DNA of 64,000 bases. It comes from QIAW01 sp035487295. Lineage in GTDB: Bacteria > Acidobacteriota > Terriglobia > Terriglobales > Acidobacteriaceae. The first letter of the stretch is position 1. Every line of letters begins with the position of its first letter. Positions 8,534 through 17,227 of this stretch are shown here, in pieces. Made by a program: the position numbers and the translations under genes. The stretch is from positions 18,228 to 82,227 of the forward strand of contig DATHMH010000031.1 of assembly GCA_035487295.1 (NCBI GenBank). Direction: 5' to 3'. The notes beneath the pieces are model-generated. The model searched no databases. It worked only from the letters and a program-made list of their open reading frames with translations, and was not told the DNA's origin.

Positions 8534-9817
8534 ATGGCGACTCCAAGTGAACGAATGACAATCGACGTCCGGAGCATTTTGTACAAGCTGACGGCAGTAC
8601 TGTGCTCCGTCTTACTGCTCGTTGGTGGCACTGTGTCGAGAGCGCAACAGGCTGCTCCACAGGCCAGCCCACCTGCGCCAGAGAAGATACCGAATGATCA
8701 GCTGGATTCCCTGGTTGCGCCCATCGCCCTTTATCCTGACCCGCTTCTGGCCCAGGTACTCGCTGCTTCGACCTATCCTCTCGAACTGGTGCAACTTCAA
8801 CAATGGCTGGAGAAAAACAAGAACCTGAAAGAGAAGGAACTCACTGCCGCAGTGGAAAAGCAACCCTGGGACCCGAGCGTGCAGGCGATGGCTCCCTTTC
8901 CCGACATCGTAAAGCAGATGGTCGATGGCATCCAGTGGACGACAGATTTGGGAAACGCCTTCCTTGCCCAGCAGAAGGACGTCATGGATGCAGTGCAACG
9001 CATGCGCGCGAAAGCCAACGAGGGTGGAAAGCTCAAATCCAATGATCAGGTCAAGGTAGAAACCAAAAAGGTGGAGAGCAAAGACGTCATCGTAATTGAA
9101 CAGTCGAATCCGCAGGTGGTTTATGTTCCCAGCTACAATCCCTCGGTCATTTGGGGGCCGCCGGCATATCCTTATCCGCCGGTTTACTATCCGCCGGCGG
9201 GTTACTACGCCGCCGGCATGGCAATTTCATTCGGGGTTGGAGTTGCAATGGGAGCTGCCTGGGGCGGAGGCTGGGGCTGGGGATGCGGTTGGGGAGGCAA
9301 CAATGACATAACCGTCAACCGCAACAATACTTTTGTCAATAATTCGAACAGAGTCAACAATGTTTCCAATCGACAAAACCTGAGCAACCGCAGCGGCAAC
9401 TGGCAGCACAATCCCCAGCATCGCGGTGGGGCTCCATATTCGAGCCAGGCAACTGCGAATCGGTTTGGCGGCACAACTCGTGGGAGTTCGACGGCCACGC
9501 GGCAGGCCGGCGCGCGCCAAAATCAGGGTCAGTTGGCGAACAGGCAGCAAAGTGGGTCCGTGGGCGCTGGAAGGCAGGGAGCCAGCAATTTCAGTGGCGC
9601 AGGCGCCGGACAACAGAGAGGCGGCAGTTCCAGCGGCGGAGATCGCATTGGAAACCGCAGTGTTTCGCCAAGCAGTGGTTCCAGCAGCCGAGGCGGCGGT
9701 GCATTCGGCGGCGGATCGAGCTTTAGTGGCAGTGCGGCCCGTTCCAGCAGCCAACGGGGTTCATTCAGCCGAGGTGGTGGCGGGTCCTCGCGAGGTGGTG
9801 GCCGAGGACGGCGGTAA
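8534..9817 (+). CDS. DUF3300 exported protein with Gly/Asn/Ser-rich tail
   Basis: Exported protein of 427 residues. After a signal peptide (cleavage likely after VSRAQ, about residue 38) comes the DUF3300 domain (about 55-200) with the family's LVAPIALYPDPLLAQVLAASTYP start. A Pro/Tyr-rich PPAYPYPPVYYPP segment and a glycine-rich hydrophobic stretch follow, then about 170 residues of low complexity rich in Asn, Ser, Gly, Gln and Arg. The function of DUF3300 is not established. The next gene begins in the stop codon (TAATG), and DUF3300-DUF2950 neighbours are a recurrent pair. ATG 8555 is a possible start because the promoter predicts transcription from about 8533. Confidence 0.9.
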   Translation: MATPSERMTIDVRSILYKLTAVLCSVLLLVGGTVSRAQQAAPQASPPAPEKIPNDQLDSLVAPIALYPDPLLAQVLAASTYPLELVQLQQWLEKNKNLKEKELTAAVEKQPWDPSVQAMAPFPDIVKQMVDGIQWTTDLGNAFLAQQKDVMDAVQRMRAKANEGGKLKSNDQVKVETKKVESKDVIVIEQSNPQVVYVPSYNPSVIWGPPAYPYPPVYYPPAGYYAAGMAISFGVGVAMGAAWGGGWGWGCGWGGNNDITVNRNNTFVNNSNRVNNVSNRQNLSNRSGNWQHNPQHRGGAPYSSQATANRFGGTTRGSSTATRQAGARQNQGQLANRQQSGSVGAGRQGASNFSGAGAGQQRGGSSSGGDRIGNRSVSPSSGSSSRGGGAFGGGSSFSGSAARSSSQRGSFSRGGGGSSRGGGRGRR

Positions 9818-9831
9818 TGCGGGAGAGATGC

Positions 9832-10797
9832 ATGAAATCAAGAAAAATCAACGTCGGCGTACGAAGGATTTTTGGGTTTTCCGTGCTAGTGCTGATCTCC
9901 GGCTACCTTGCTCCGGGACTTCTGCACCCAACAAAAACATCAGCGCAGTCCACTCAGCGAACATTTGCCGCAGCAAAAGAGGCTGCTGATGCTTTGATCA
10001 AAGCATCAGAAAGTTACGACGTGCCGGCGCTGACGGCGATTTTCGGTCCGGAAGGTGAGGACCTGGTCTCTTCGGCAGACCCGGTACGCGACAAGAACAA
10101 TGCTGCCGCCTTTGCCGCGAAGGCGCGGGAGAAGATGCGGATCACAGTTGATCCAAAAAACTCGAAGCGCGCCATTCTCTCGGTTGGCAATGAGGGTTGG
10201 CCGGTTCCGGTGCCGATCGTCGATCGGAACGGCAGGTGGTTTTTCGATACGAAGGCGGGACACGATGAGGTCATCTCGAGGCGGATCGGCGCCAACGAGC
10301 TGGATGCCATCCAGATTTGCCGCGGCTATGTCGAGGCGCAAGATGAATATACTTTGACGAAGCACGATGGCGCCGAAGCGAACCAGTACGCTCAGAGAAT
10401 CATCAGCACACCCGGTAAGCAGGATGGTCTTGCGTGGCAGAATCCTGATGGCAGTTGGGGAGGTCCCGTGGGAGAGGGAGTGGCCAAGGCTTTGGAGCAA
10501 GGCTACTCGGACCGCTCGCAACCCTATCACGGTTACTACTTCAAGATTTTGAAAGGACAGGGGCCCTCAGCGCCGCTGGGCGCGATGAACTTCGTGGTCA
10601 ACGGAGCGATGATTGGAGGATTCGCCCTAGTTGCTGCGCCAGCGGAATACCGGGTTACAGGTGTGAAAACATTCATGGTGGGTTACCAGGGAATCGTGTA
10701 CGAGAAAGATCTGGGGCCTGACACCCTCAACATCTTCAAGAACATGGAAGTCTATGATCCTGACAAGAGCTGGCATCGTACGAACGACGGGTGGTGA
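9832..10797 (+). CDS. DUF2950 exported protein
   Basis: Exported protein of about 321 residues with an N-terminal signal (cleavage near the TSAQS segment). The body matches DUF2950: an AA(D)ALIKASESYDV start, the GPEGEDL segment, the WPVPVPIVDRNGRWFFDT block and the HGYYFKILKGQGP motif. Its role is unknown. The frame opens at ATG 9817, overlapping the DUF3300 stop, but GGGAG a few bases before ATG 9832 makes that start more likely. It is co-transcribed with DUF3300, and the pairing suggests a shared envelope function. Confidence 0.9.
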   Translation: MKSRKINVGVRRIFGFSVLVLISGYLAPGLLHPTKTSAQSTQRTFAAAKEAADALIKASESYDVPALTAIFGPEGEDLVSSADPVRDKNNAAAFAAKAREKMRITVDPKNSKRAILSVGNEGWPVPVPIVDRNGRWFFDTKAGHDEVISRRIGANELDAIQICRGYVEAQDEYTLTKHDGAEANQYAQRIISTPGKQDGLAWQNPDGSWGGPVGEGVAKALEQGYSDRSQPYHGYYFKILKGQGPSAPLGAMNFVVNGAMIGGFALVAAPAEYRVTGVKTFMVGYQGIVYEKDLGPDTLNIFKNMEVYDPDKSWHRTNDGW

Positions 10798-10828
10798 ACC
10801 GAGGATCCCGAGTACGAAGAAGCGCGGC

Positions 10829-11080
10829 ATGAAACCGAAGGTCATGATGAGAGACGGAGAAACAATGCCCCGGGTAGGTATGGGCGGCATCAGCCAGGCG
10901 CTGATTGATCGAGTGCACATACTGGTCAACCTGGAGCGCGCCGCCAAAGGGAAAGAGCCGGCCGACTTCAGCCAGCCGATACTTAAACCTAAATTGTGGC
11001 GTAAGCGGAGCGCTGAAAAATCGGGAATCGGTATTGCATTTCCTGTAACTCTGGCTCCGCCGTTTCGAGCGCTTGAGTAA
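10829..11080 (+). CDS. Hypothetical small protein, doubtful
   Basis: An 84-codon frame just after the DUF2950 gene. The product is basic (MKPKVMMRDGE start, KLWRKRSAEKSG later) with no recognised domain, signal or membrane segment and only a weak ribosome binding site. Its 25-codon upstream extension overlaps the DUF2950 gene and is ignored. It may be a small gene of the same operon or chance. Confidence 0.25.
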   Translation: MKPKVMMRDGETMPRVGMGGISQALIDRVHILVNLERAAKGKEPADFSQPILKPKLWRKRSAEKSGIGIAFPVTLAPPFRALE

Positions 11081-11393
11081 TGGCCACCCTCCCCTATTAC
11101 TTCAAGTAGTCCAAATCATGTTAAGCAATTCGGATTCAATCACATACGCCAATAACTGGAGTAATGACGAAGTAGTTGCGATGGCTCGTTGTTAACCTTC
11201 TCATTAATCCTCTCTCCAGTCCGTTGATCACATTTTGCTCAGCGCAGAAGGCGGAACGCATTTCAGTTTCGAGAATAATGATTGCAGGGAATTGGTCAAA
11301 GCGTATGGTTTTGATATCACTCGCATTTGCGCCTTGGGCACCCTCCGACTGCACTCAGGGAGCTTCTGGCAGCCGTCTCCTTCCAAAATAACG
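11081..11393. other. Intergenic stretch without a supported gene
   Basis: Overlapping short frames on both strands have no recognisable features. No CTGTCA box, repeat or clear terminator was found. It lies between the end of the rightward DUF3300/DUF2950 unit and the end of the leftward receiver gene, so a bidirectional termination region is expected. Confidence 0.5.
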
Positions 11394-11870
11394 TTACGAG
11401 AGGGCCTCCTGGGTTGGCCGTGGATGGCGCGGGGTATCAGCAGTCTGCAATCGGATTTTACAGACTGTGATCTGAGATGGTTGGCGGCCGCCCGCCTGCA
11501 ACCCTAAAGAGCGCAAGGCATTGACCAGCGACCATGGGCCGTCGCCTTTGGGCAGGAAACAGTCTATCGCGCTCAAGTGTTCCGGCGACGAGGACCCACT
11601 GAACATCAAGACCGGCAACTGCGGATGGCTTCGTTTGATTTCTTTCGCGAGCTCAATCCCGTCCATTTCCGGCATCTCCTTGTCGATGATTGCTCCATCG
11701 ATGCGATGGTGTTGGATCGTTTTCAACGCCTGATATCCACTCAGGGCGGTCCATACGAGATATCCATTCAGCTCAAGGACAGCTCGACACAACAAGAGCG
11801 TGTTTTGCGAGTCATCGACGCAAAGGATACTGGTTCTGCTTCTTTTCGAATTTAGTGGCGAAGTAGCCAT
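11394..11870 (-). CDS. Single-domain response regulator receiver protein
   Basis: A CheY-like receiver of 158 residues without an output domain. It has the acidic pair (CVDD, residues 19-20), the phosphoacceptor Asp in IIDKEMPEMDG (residue 63), a switch Ser in MFSGSSS and the conserved Lys in LPKGDG. The last 30 residues after the receiver are basic and unstructured in appearance. It follows the CpxP-like gene by 60 nt on the same strand, so it may share the promoter at 12705-12749. No adjacent kinase; the kinases lie 25-39 kb away. Confidence 0.85.
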   Translation of the reverse strand: MATSPLNSKRSRTSILCVDDSQNTLLLCRAVLELNGYLVWTALSGYQALKTIQHHRIDGAIIDKEMPEMDGIELAKEIKRSHPQLPVLMFSGSSSPEHLSAIDCFLPKGDGPWSLVNALRSLGLQAGGRQPSQITVCKIRLQTADTPRHPRPTQEALS

Positions 11871-11930
11871 ATGCAGTCCGTTTCATGGTGCGATCTGAGT
11901 GCATTGAGGGAAGGCACTCGACGCGCCGTT

Positions 11931-12422
11931 CTATGGCACCAGTGGGATCTCGGAGGCCAGTTGTACGTTGATCATGAGGCTGAGGCGATTATCTACCTGA
12001 TAGAATTTTGCTGCACGTTTGGCGCCCAGCGCCTTTTCGAACCTGGGCCAGTAAGCCTTTCGTAAATTCAGCGTTTCGTCGTCGATGCTGATCATTCTTT
12101 CGGTCAGATTCTTTGCCTTGGCATCGTCCATGATGCCGGCGGAGTTTGCATAGTCTTTGATCAACTGGAGGCGTTTATCGGCGATGGCATGTTGATTACG
12201 CGCGTAGTCCTGATAAACGGGCCAGAATGCCGACGATTCGGCGTCGGTGAACTGCATGGTTTGAGCGATGATTGCGTTTTTGTCTTGCTGGATGTTGGAG
12301 CGTAAAAGCTGGATATCGCTGTCGGTCAGTGGCTTGGCCGAGACATCTACCGTTTGAGCAGAGGCCGCAGGAGCCCATAGAGCGCAAGCCGTACAAACAA
12401 CTGCCAGAATCCGCCTAAACAT
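11931..12422 (-). CDS. Periplasmic helical protein, CpxP/Spy-like
   Basis: Exported protein of 163 residues with a clean signal peptide (cleavage after AASA, about residue 22). The mature part is helical and charged, with AESSAFWPVYQDYARNQ, a long Lys/Asp/Glu-rich stretch and a C-terminal KFYQVDNRLSLMINVQLASEIPLV block that I recognise from exported proteins of soil bacteria. Size and helix pattern suggest a CpxP/Spy-like periplasmic stress chaperone, an inference rather than a family match. AAGGGG precedes the ATG. It lies 28 nt behind the tiny secreted peptide gene. Confidence 0.75.
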   Translation of the reverse strand: MFRRILAVVCTACALWAPAASAQTVDVSAKPLTDSDIQLLRSNIQQDKNAIIAQTMQFTDAESSAFWPVYQDYARNQHAIADKRLQLIKDYANSAGIMDDAKAKNLTERMISIDDETLNLRKAYWPRFEKALGAKRAAKFYQVDNRLSLMINVQLASEIPLVP

Positions 12423-12450
12423 AACATTGCCCCTTTCAGCTCATAAGTCG

Positions 12451-12582
12451 CTAGATCTTTCCAGGTGTTATTTGATGGAGTATCCGCGGGCATCCATTAC
12501 TTTTTGCCGGTGAGCTGGCAGTTTGCGCCATGACCGGCGAGGTAAACAGCAAAAAGGTTGCGACTGCGATACCGGATTTCAT
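12451..12582 (-). CDS. Small secreted peptide (43 residues)
   Basis: A short gene with GGAGAG six bases before the ATG at 12582. The product starts MKSGIAVATFLLFTSPVMAQ, a textbook signal peptide with an AxA-like site (VMA), leaving a mature peptide of about 24 residues that contains one cysteine and ends KI. It is followed after 28 nt by the CpxP-like gene and is transcribed from a CTGTCA box about 120 nt upstream. It could be a secreted peptide or a decayed exported protein; the strong ribosome site argues it is translated. Confidence 0.6.
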   Translation of the reverse strand: MKSGIAVATFLLFTSPVMAQTASSPAKSNGCPRILHQITPGKI

Positions 12583-12704
12583 GATTGCTCTCCAAAGAAG
12601 TCGTCAACTGTTACTTGCATTTCCAATGAGAAAACCAGCCCACGCTCTCGCGCACAGAAGGACAATTCAAAAATACAACGTTTCGGTATTTGCCAGCAGC
12701 TCGG

Positions 12705-12749
12705 AGGCTAACCGTGGTTGACTCCGGGGGAAACTGTTAGAAGTAACAG
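12705..12749 (-). promoter_or_regulatory. CTGTCA box promoter of the secreted peptide / CpxP-like / receiver unit
   Basis: Leftward: box CTGTTACTTCTAACAG (12749-12734), 23-nt spacer, -10 TAGCCT (12710-12705). Predicted start near 12698, leader about 115 nt to ATG 12582. Confidence 0.65.
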
Positions 12750-12779
12750 CGTGCGGGGAATCGTTCTACAGGTTTATTT

Positions 12780-14084
12780 TCAATGAGATACATGGAGTTG
12801 AGGCCTGGGCTGACCGGTTCCAGTTGATCTTGGACGAGGTATACCGAGGCCCTGGCGATCTTCCACAGACGCCTCTATTTGCAGTTCAGCATCAGGAAAA
12901 GATCGAGCAATGGTCGCTCTCAGCCGTTGTTCCCAATACATGAGAGCTGCCGTTCTTTTTTCGGGCAGGACTGAAGTAAGGTCAGCAACCAGAGCGTTCA
13001 TGCGCCGTATCACCTGCACACTGCTCGCGCCGTAGGACAGAATCTCATCCAGGGCCAGCCGAAGAAAATCTTCCCAGCCAGGGAATGGAATCACCAGCCT
13101 CAGTTTGTCATCTGCATCGTGAAACATTCCCGTATTCAGGTTTTGACAGCCCAGGCGAAACAACAGGTCTTCGATCTGGTCAAGTGCCTGAACTGCTGTT
13201 GTGGGGTCGTTGATGGCCGGCGACAGCGCCCTGATGGCAATATCAACCAACAGGCGAATGGCATACTTAGGGTCTTGCGTGAACGTACGTTCCGCCCCGA
13301 ATTTGAGGGCATTCCTCAGCGCATTGTCTTGCATCACGCAGCGAGCACCAAAGACGTGCAGCAGCGGTGTCGTGTCGCGGACCGTATCACCCACAGTTAC
13401 AACGATTTCAATGACTGCGCCCGAACTCCTGGCCAGATTCATCAGACGTACTATATCAATGGCTTGCAGGGCCTGGGGTTCTCCCTGATACATCAGAGTG
13501 AGCACAGGAGGCGATTTGCGGAATCTCGCTGGCGGGATGACTGCCTCCTCCGACCATGCCAAGGGGTAGGTCGTCCTGATAACCTTTCGGCCCTGGTCGC
13601 CTGTGAAGGTCAGCATGCGGGTGACCTGCAACAACGCGATGCGATGGATGAGAGCAATCAGCGCCGCCACGCTGGCGAAGAGTAAAGCGGTGACAATGCA
13701 AACACTTACAAAGGGAACCCTCCCTGAGTTGTATCGATCTACGCCGGATAATGCCGCTACAGCGTAGAGAAAGGTGGCCGAAAAAATTCCCAAAGCGTGT
13801 GACAGCACGGGAGAGCGGGCAATCCAAAGCGCGAGACGAGGTGAATAAGCAGTTGCACTGAACTGAACCATGACAAAGGTCAGGGAAAAGACGATTCCTG
13901 TTAGCGAAATCATTCCAGACGCAATGGCAGAGTAGATGGCAATCGCTGCGGAAGTACTCAGGGGAGAGACCAAGTGTGGCAACAAGTGGTGCTCAATGCG
14001 CGGAAGGCAGGTTCCGGCAACAATTGCAGCCGCAGAATATGCCAACGGAATGGCCCAATTGCCCGATTGCAGTGAACGTTGCAT
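12780..14084 (-). CDS. DUF2254 integral membrane protein
   Basis: Membrane protein of 434 residues, family DUF2254, function unknown. Four hydrophobic helices fill about residues 10-150, with ISLTGIVFSLTFVMVQFSATAYSPR between helices two and three as in this family. A soluble C-terminal part follows, with the conserved ALSPAINDPTTAVQALDQIEDLL block near 290-310. GGTGATC precedes the ATG. The last 40 residues are Pro/Arg/Gly-rich. It stands alone behind a degenerate CTGTCA box. Confidence 0.92.
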   Translation of the reverse strand: MQRSLQSGNWAIPLAYSAAAIVAGTCLPRIEHHLLPHLVSPLSTSAAIAIYSAIASGMISLTGIVFSLTFVMVQFSATAYSPRLALWIARSPVLSHALGIFSATFLYAVAALSGVDRYNSGRVPFVSVCIVTALLFASVAALIALIHRIALLQVTRMLTFTGDQGRKVIRTTYPLAWSEEAVIPPARFRKSPPVLTLMYQGEPQALQAIDIVRLMNLARSSGAVIEIVVTVGDTVRDTTPLLHVFGARCVMQDNALRNALKFGAERTFTQDPKYAIRLLVDIAIRALSPAINDPTTAVQALDQIEDLLFRLGCQNLNTGMFHDADDKLRLVIPFPGWEDFLRLALDEILSYGASSVQVIRRMNALVADLTSVLPEKRTAALMYWEQRLRATIARSFPDAELQIEASVEDRQGLGIPRPRSTGTGQPRPQLHVSH

Positions 14085-14398
14085 GGGATCACCAGAAGAG
14101 TGTGATTAAGCTCGTTCCCGTTTTGAATTGGTAACGTTCCGAATGCACATTTTCGTTTTTAGTGTTCATGGCGACAGGACACAACTGTCAAGATATACGG
14201 GAGGTCCTTTGTGAGCCATGGAGCCCTGTTATTTCTGCCAGTTTTTCGCCCCTGTTACGTGTGTTGGACTGCTTTTACGCAAACGACGATGCAGATCGTA
14301 GCGGCACGAGGGCTGTTCCCGATTCATTTACAGGGACAGCCCTGAATCAGCCGTCTGGATTTCACAAGGAAAGCCGGAGTTGGTAAAGGAGAATGAAC
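14085..14398. other. Divergent intergenic region
   Basis: Separates the leftward DUF2254 gene from the rightward small exported protein. It holds one degenerate CTGTCA box (14185-14200) reading leftward. No gene is supported; a 74-codon plus-strand frame at 14162 has no features. Confidence 0.55.
14156..14200 (-). promoter_or_regulatory. Degenerate CTGTCA box promoter of the DUF2254 gene
   Basis: Leftward: box CCGTATATCTTGACAG (14200-14185) with a good proximal half and poor distal half, 23-nt spacer, -10 TAAAAA (14161-14156). The conserved spacing is the main support. Confidence 0.4.
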
Positions 14399-14710
14399 AT
14401 GCCTTGGAAGGTGGCGTTCGTATTTGTGTTTTTAGCGATCCTGCCCGCCATTTTGGCTGGAAGCCTGCGGGGACATTCAAGACGGCCAAGCCCCGCTGAA
14501 GTATATCTTCAGGTTGCACCGGGGAGACCCTTTGACGAAGTGCCGGCCCAGTGCACATTCAATGTTCCACGTCAATGGGGTGAGTTCGTTGGCGCCAGTT
14601 CCAGCGGCTTATACTTTCGCGATGATTCCGGCACGGTGCGTTATATTGCCCAACTGCCGTGTGGGCAGGAGACCGTTCCTTCTGTGCAGCTCGAAATTCG
14701 CAGACGGTAG
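14399..14710 (+). CDS. Small exported protein, unknown family
   Basis: About 103 residues with an N-terminal hydrophobic segment (MPWKVAFVFVFLAILPAILAG) that is a signal peptide or membrane anchor. The remainder is a short beta-rich domain with two cysteines (VPAQCTFNVP and AQLPCGQ) that could form a disulfide. AGGAG at 14387-14391 sits seven bases before ATG 14399, so this start is preferred to the ATG at 14393. I do not recognise a family. No CTGTCA box in rightward orientation was found upstream. Confidence 0.7.
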   Translation: MPWKVAFVFVFLAILPAILAGSLRGHSRRPSPAEVYLQVAPGRPFDEVPAQCTFNVPRQWGEFVGASSSGLYFRDDSGTVRYIAQLPCGQETVPSVQLEIRRR

Positions 14711-14874
14711 TGCCCGCCTGGGGAAGGAAGGAAATGTGTTGAGGTTGTTTTCAAGATTTCCTTATGCCCCTTAGCGATTGACAACAGCTTGGCGGCACGG
14801 ATTCGTGCGCTGAGGTTAAAGTCGTTTTTGTAAGACTCTTCAGACTGATTTGACCGGCGAAGCCCAGGAAGATC

Positions 14875-15291
14875 GTGTCAGAAATAATCCAACGCGTCGT
14901 GCGAAATCTGATTGGCCGGATCTACGGGCCATTCACATTTCGCTTTGTGCTGCAGCCGCTGGTAGCCGTGATTCTTGGATTCCGAGCGGGTCTGCGAGAC
15001 GCACACGCGCGAAGGCCTTCTTACTTCTATAGCTTGCTATTTCATCGGGGCCACCGGCGCGAGATGGTGCTGGACACTGTGAGGGACCTGGCCAAGCTTT
15101 TTGTTGTGGCAGTCCTGCTCGACACGATTTATCAAATCATAGAATTGCACTGGATTTATCCGGGAGAAGCCCTTATTGTCGCGCAGGTGCTGTCTATCGT
15201 CCCCTACATGCTGGTTCGCGAATCGGTAGGCCGAATCACACAATGGTGGTACAGAAAGCGGCGACACGGAATACGAGCGGCGGCCTCGTGA
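14875..15291 (+). CDS. Small membrane protein, unknown family
   Basis: A 138-residue protein starting with GTG (AGGAAG just upstream). It has about three hydrophobic segments (PFTFRFVLQPLVAVILGF, LAKLFVVAVLLDTIYQII, ALIVAQVLSIVPYMLV) and a strongly basic C-terminus (YRKRRHGIR), so the C-terminus is probably cytoplasmic. Family not identified. A minus-strand frame across the same bases is a shadow. No CTGTCA box precedes it. Confidence 0.7.
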   Translation: MSEIIQRVVRNLIGRIYGPFTFRFVLQPLVAVILGFRAGLRDAHARRPSYFYSLLFHRGHRREMVLDTVRDLAKLFVVAVLLDTIYQIIELHWIYPGEALIVAQVLSIVPYMLVRESVGRITQWWYRKRRHGIRAAAS

Positions 15292-15404
15292 TGGCGAAAC
15301 CGATTCGATGGGGAGCTGAGCTTCTCCAAATCCCTCTTCTGTGAATCGTGATCAAACGCAGTGAGCGACAGCCCACGTTGATTCCCAAATTGAACGATTG
15401 ATGA

Positions 15405-15449
15405 CTGTCAGCATTTACAGTTATGTCTCTGGTCCATTCCCGTTACAGT
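15405..15449 (+). promoter_or_regulatory. CTGTCA box promoter of the sortase-LPXTG operon
   Basis: Box CTGTCAGCATTTACAG (15405-15420), 23-nt spacer, -10 TACAGT (15444-15449). Predicted start near 15456, which rules out the ATG at 15423 as translation start. Confidence 0.7.
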
Positions 15450-15488
15450 CCGACTATGGAGGCGTTGTGTAAACGCTTTGAAGGTTCA

Positions 15489-16187
15489 ATGCCAGAATTT
15501 AAAGTTCTTTCGCGAGCGCTCCTCTTTATTCCAGGGCTTGCCTTCATCGCCCTTCCGGGGCTGAGCCAAAGCCGCAGAATGCCGACAACAGGGCAGCGCG
15601 CTGAGCTGACCGATTCCCAACAATTTGCAGCGCAGCCATGGCAGTTGCAGCCGCCTGATTTTGCGCTGTGGGCGGAGAGCCGCATTGGGAGCTACCGGCA
15701 AAGTCTGGAGCAATATCTTCCACCTCCGGTGGCAGTGCTGCGCATCCCGGCCATTCAGCTGGAGACGCTGGTGTGGGAGGGAACAGACGACGCGATATTG
15801 AATCGAGGCGCAGGTCTGATCACCGGTACAGCACGGATTGATGAGAGGGGGAATATGGGTATTGCCGGGCACAGAGATGGCTTTTTTCGCCGCCTTAAGG
15901 ACCTGAAAATTGGAGACAGCATGGAACTGGTTACACAAACGCGGAGTGAAACCTATGTTGTCGATAGTTTCGAGATCGTGGATCCGGAAAATGTCGGCGT
16001 GTTGCAATCCAGGCTGGCCCAATCTTTAACGCTCGTGACCTGCTATCCGTTCTACTTCGTTGGCAGCGCGCCACAACGCTATATCGTTCACGCATCTGTC
16101 AGGAACTCAAAGCCGCTCGAAACCGGCGGCAATGATCAGACTCATTTCACGCTTTACACCAATCATAACCGGGAGGATTCAAAATGA
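15489..16187 (+). CDS. Class D sortase
   Basis: Transpeptidase that cleaves an LPXTG-like motif and joins the protein to an acceptor. From ATG 15489 (GAAGG five bases upstream) it has 232 residues, a membrane-anchoring N-terminus (VLSRALLFIPGLAFIALPG) and a class D sortase domain with all three catalytic residues: His128 in AGHRDG, Cys185 in LVTCYPF and Arg197 in APQRY. The frame opens at ATG 15423, but the promoter lies inside that extension. Its substrate gene overlaps its stop codon. Sortases are rare in Gram-negative bacteria. Confidence 0.93.
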   Translation: MPEFKVLSRALLFIPGLAFIALPGLSQSRRMPTTGQRAELTDSQQFAAQPWQLQPPDFALWAESRIGSYRQSLEQYLPPPVAVLRIPAIQLETLVWEGTDDAILNRGAGLITGTARIDERGNMGIAGHRDGFFRRLKDLKIGDSMELVTQTRSETYVVDSFEIVDPENVGVLQSRLAQSLTLVTCYPFYFVGSAPQRYIVHASVRNSKPLETGGNDQTHFTLYTNHNREDSK

Positions 16188-16981
16188 AATCGATTCGATT
16201 CACACAGAAGTTACAGCCGGCGTTTGCGGCCGCAATCGTTGCCATCGCCCTCAGTGCGACATTGAACGCGCAGGTACAAACACAAACCACTACCGAGTCG
16301 GAAACGCCAGAAAAGACCATCACAGTCGAACGCGGTGAGGTCGTTTATGTCTCGGGGAACGACCTGGTAGTAAAAATGGAAAGCGGCGAGCTGCGGAATT
16401 TTGAGAATGTGCCGGAGAGCGCGAAAGTTTCCGTGGACGGAAAAGAGCTCGGAATTCACGAGTTGAAGCCCGGTATGAAGCTGGAGCGCACGACCATCAA
16501 AACCGTAACGCCGCAGACCATCAAAACCGTGCAAACAGTCACCGGCAGGGTGTGGCACGTGACGCCACCTACTTCGGTTATTCTGACGCTGGAAGACGGC
16601 ACGAACCAGCAGTTCAAGATTCCTGAAGGGCAGAAGTTCAACATTGACGGCGAGATGACCGATGCACGGGACCTGAAAAAAGGCATGAAGGTGTCAGCCA
16701 CCAGGATCGTGGAGGAGCCGCAGGTGATGTATGAAGAGGAAAAGAAGATTACGGGAACCATGCCTCCTCCTCCGGCCCCGGCTCCGAACGTGCCAATTCT
16801 GATTGCCGTCGTGGCGCTCCCTGCCGTTCCTACGGCCGCCGGGGCTTCTCAGCAAGCCAAGAGTGAACAACCGAAGACAAAGCTACCGCAGACTGGCAGT
16901 TCGCTGCCGTTGATCGGGTTGTTGGGTGTTGTGGCGCTGGGAGCGTCGTTGGGATTGCGGCTGGTTCGCAGGTTTGCGTGA
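16184..16981 (+). CDS. Exported protein with LPQTG sorting signal, sortase substrate
   Basis: A 265-residue exported protein whose ATG overlaps the sortase stop (ATGA), with GGGAGG eight bases upstream. Signal peptide to about residue 30 (LSATLNAQ). The middle has two repeats of a beta-rich module, each with a GEVVYVSGNDLVVKMESGEL- or GRVWHVTPPTSVILTLEDGT-like strand pattern. A Pro/Ala-rich linker follows, then LPQTG (234-238), a hydrophobic helix and a LRLVRRFA tail, i.e. a complete cell-wall sorting signal. It is the obvious partner of the sortase upstream. The acceptor in a Gram-negative envelope is unknown. Confidence 0.92.
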   Translation: MKSIRFTQKLQPAFAAAIVAIALSATLNAQVQTQTTTESETPEKTITVERGEVVYVSGNDLVVKMESGELRNFENVPESAKVSVDGKELGIHELKPGMKLERTTIKTVTPQTIKTVQTVTGRVWHVTPPTSVILTLEDGTNQQFKIPEGQKFNIDGEMTDARDLKKGMKVSATRIVEEPQVMYEEEKKITGTMPPPPAPAPNVPILIAVVALPAVPTAAGASQQAKSEQPKTKLPQTGSSLPLIGLLGVVALGASLGLRLVRRFA

Positions 16982-17045
16982 GAATCATTTTGAGAATGCG
17001 AAATGGGGCCGGGGGCTCAAAGTGCAGATTTTTGACGACCTAAGT

Positions 17046-17204
17046 GGCACGACTCGTGCCCTGATACAAGGCCCCGCATTCAGAAGAGTTTTTCCGTAAG
17101 CTCTGAAGCCGTTTCCTGACACAAAATTGTTTTTGAAGCAAGCCCTAGTCAGTCGTTGGGCTTTGACCCGATACCAGCGCCAGGCTGACAAAGTTGAAGC
17201 CCAA
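17046..17204. repeat. Dispersed palindromic intergenic repeat, copy 1
   Basis: Contains the hairpin GGCACGACTCGTGCC (17046-17060), the phrase CCCTGATACAAGGC, and flanking TTGGGCTT (17156-17163) and AAGCCCAA (17197-17204) arms. A related unit lies at 33811-33870. Both lie in gaps between genes. Confidence 0.6.
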
Positions 17205-17227
17205 TAATTCCGGCTGGTTGCAAAAGT

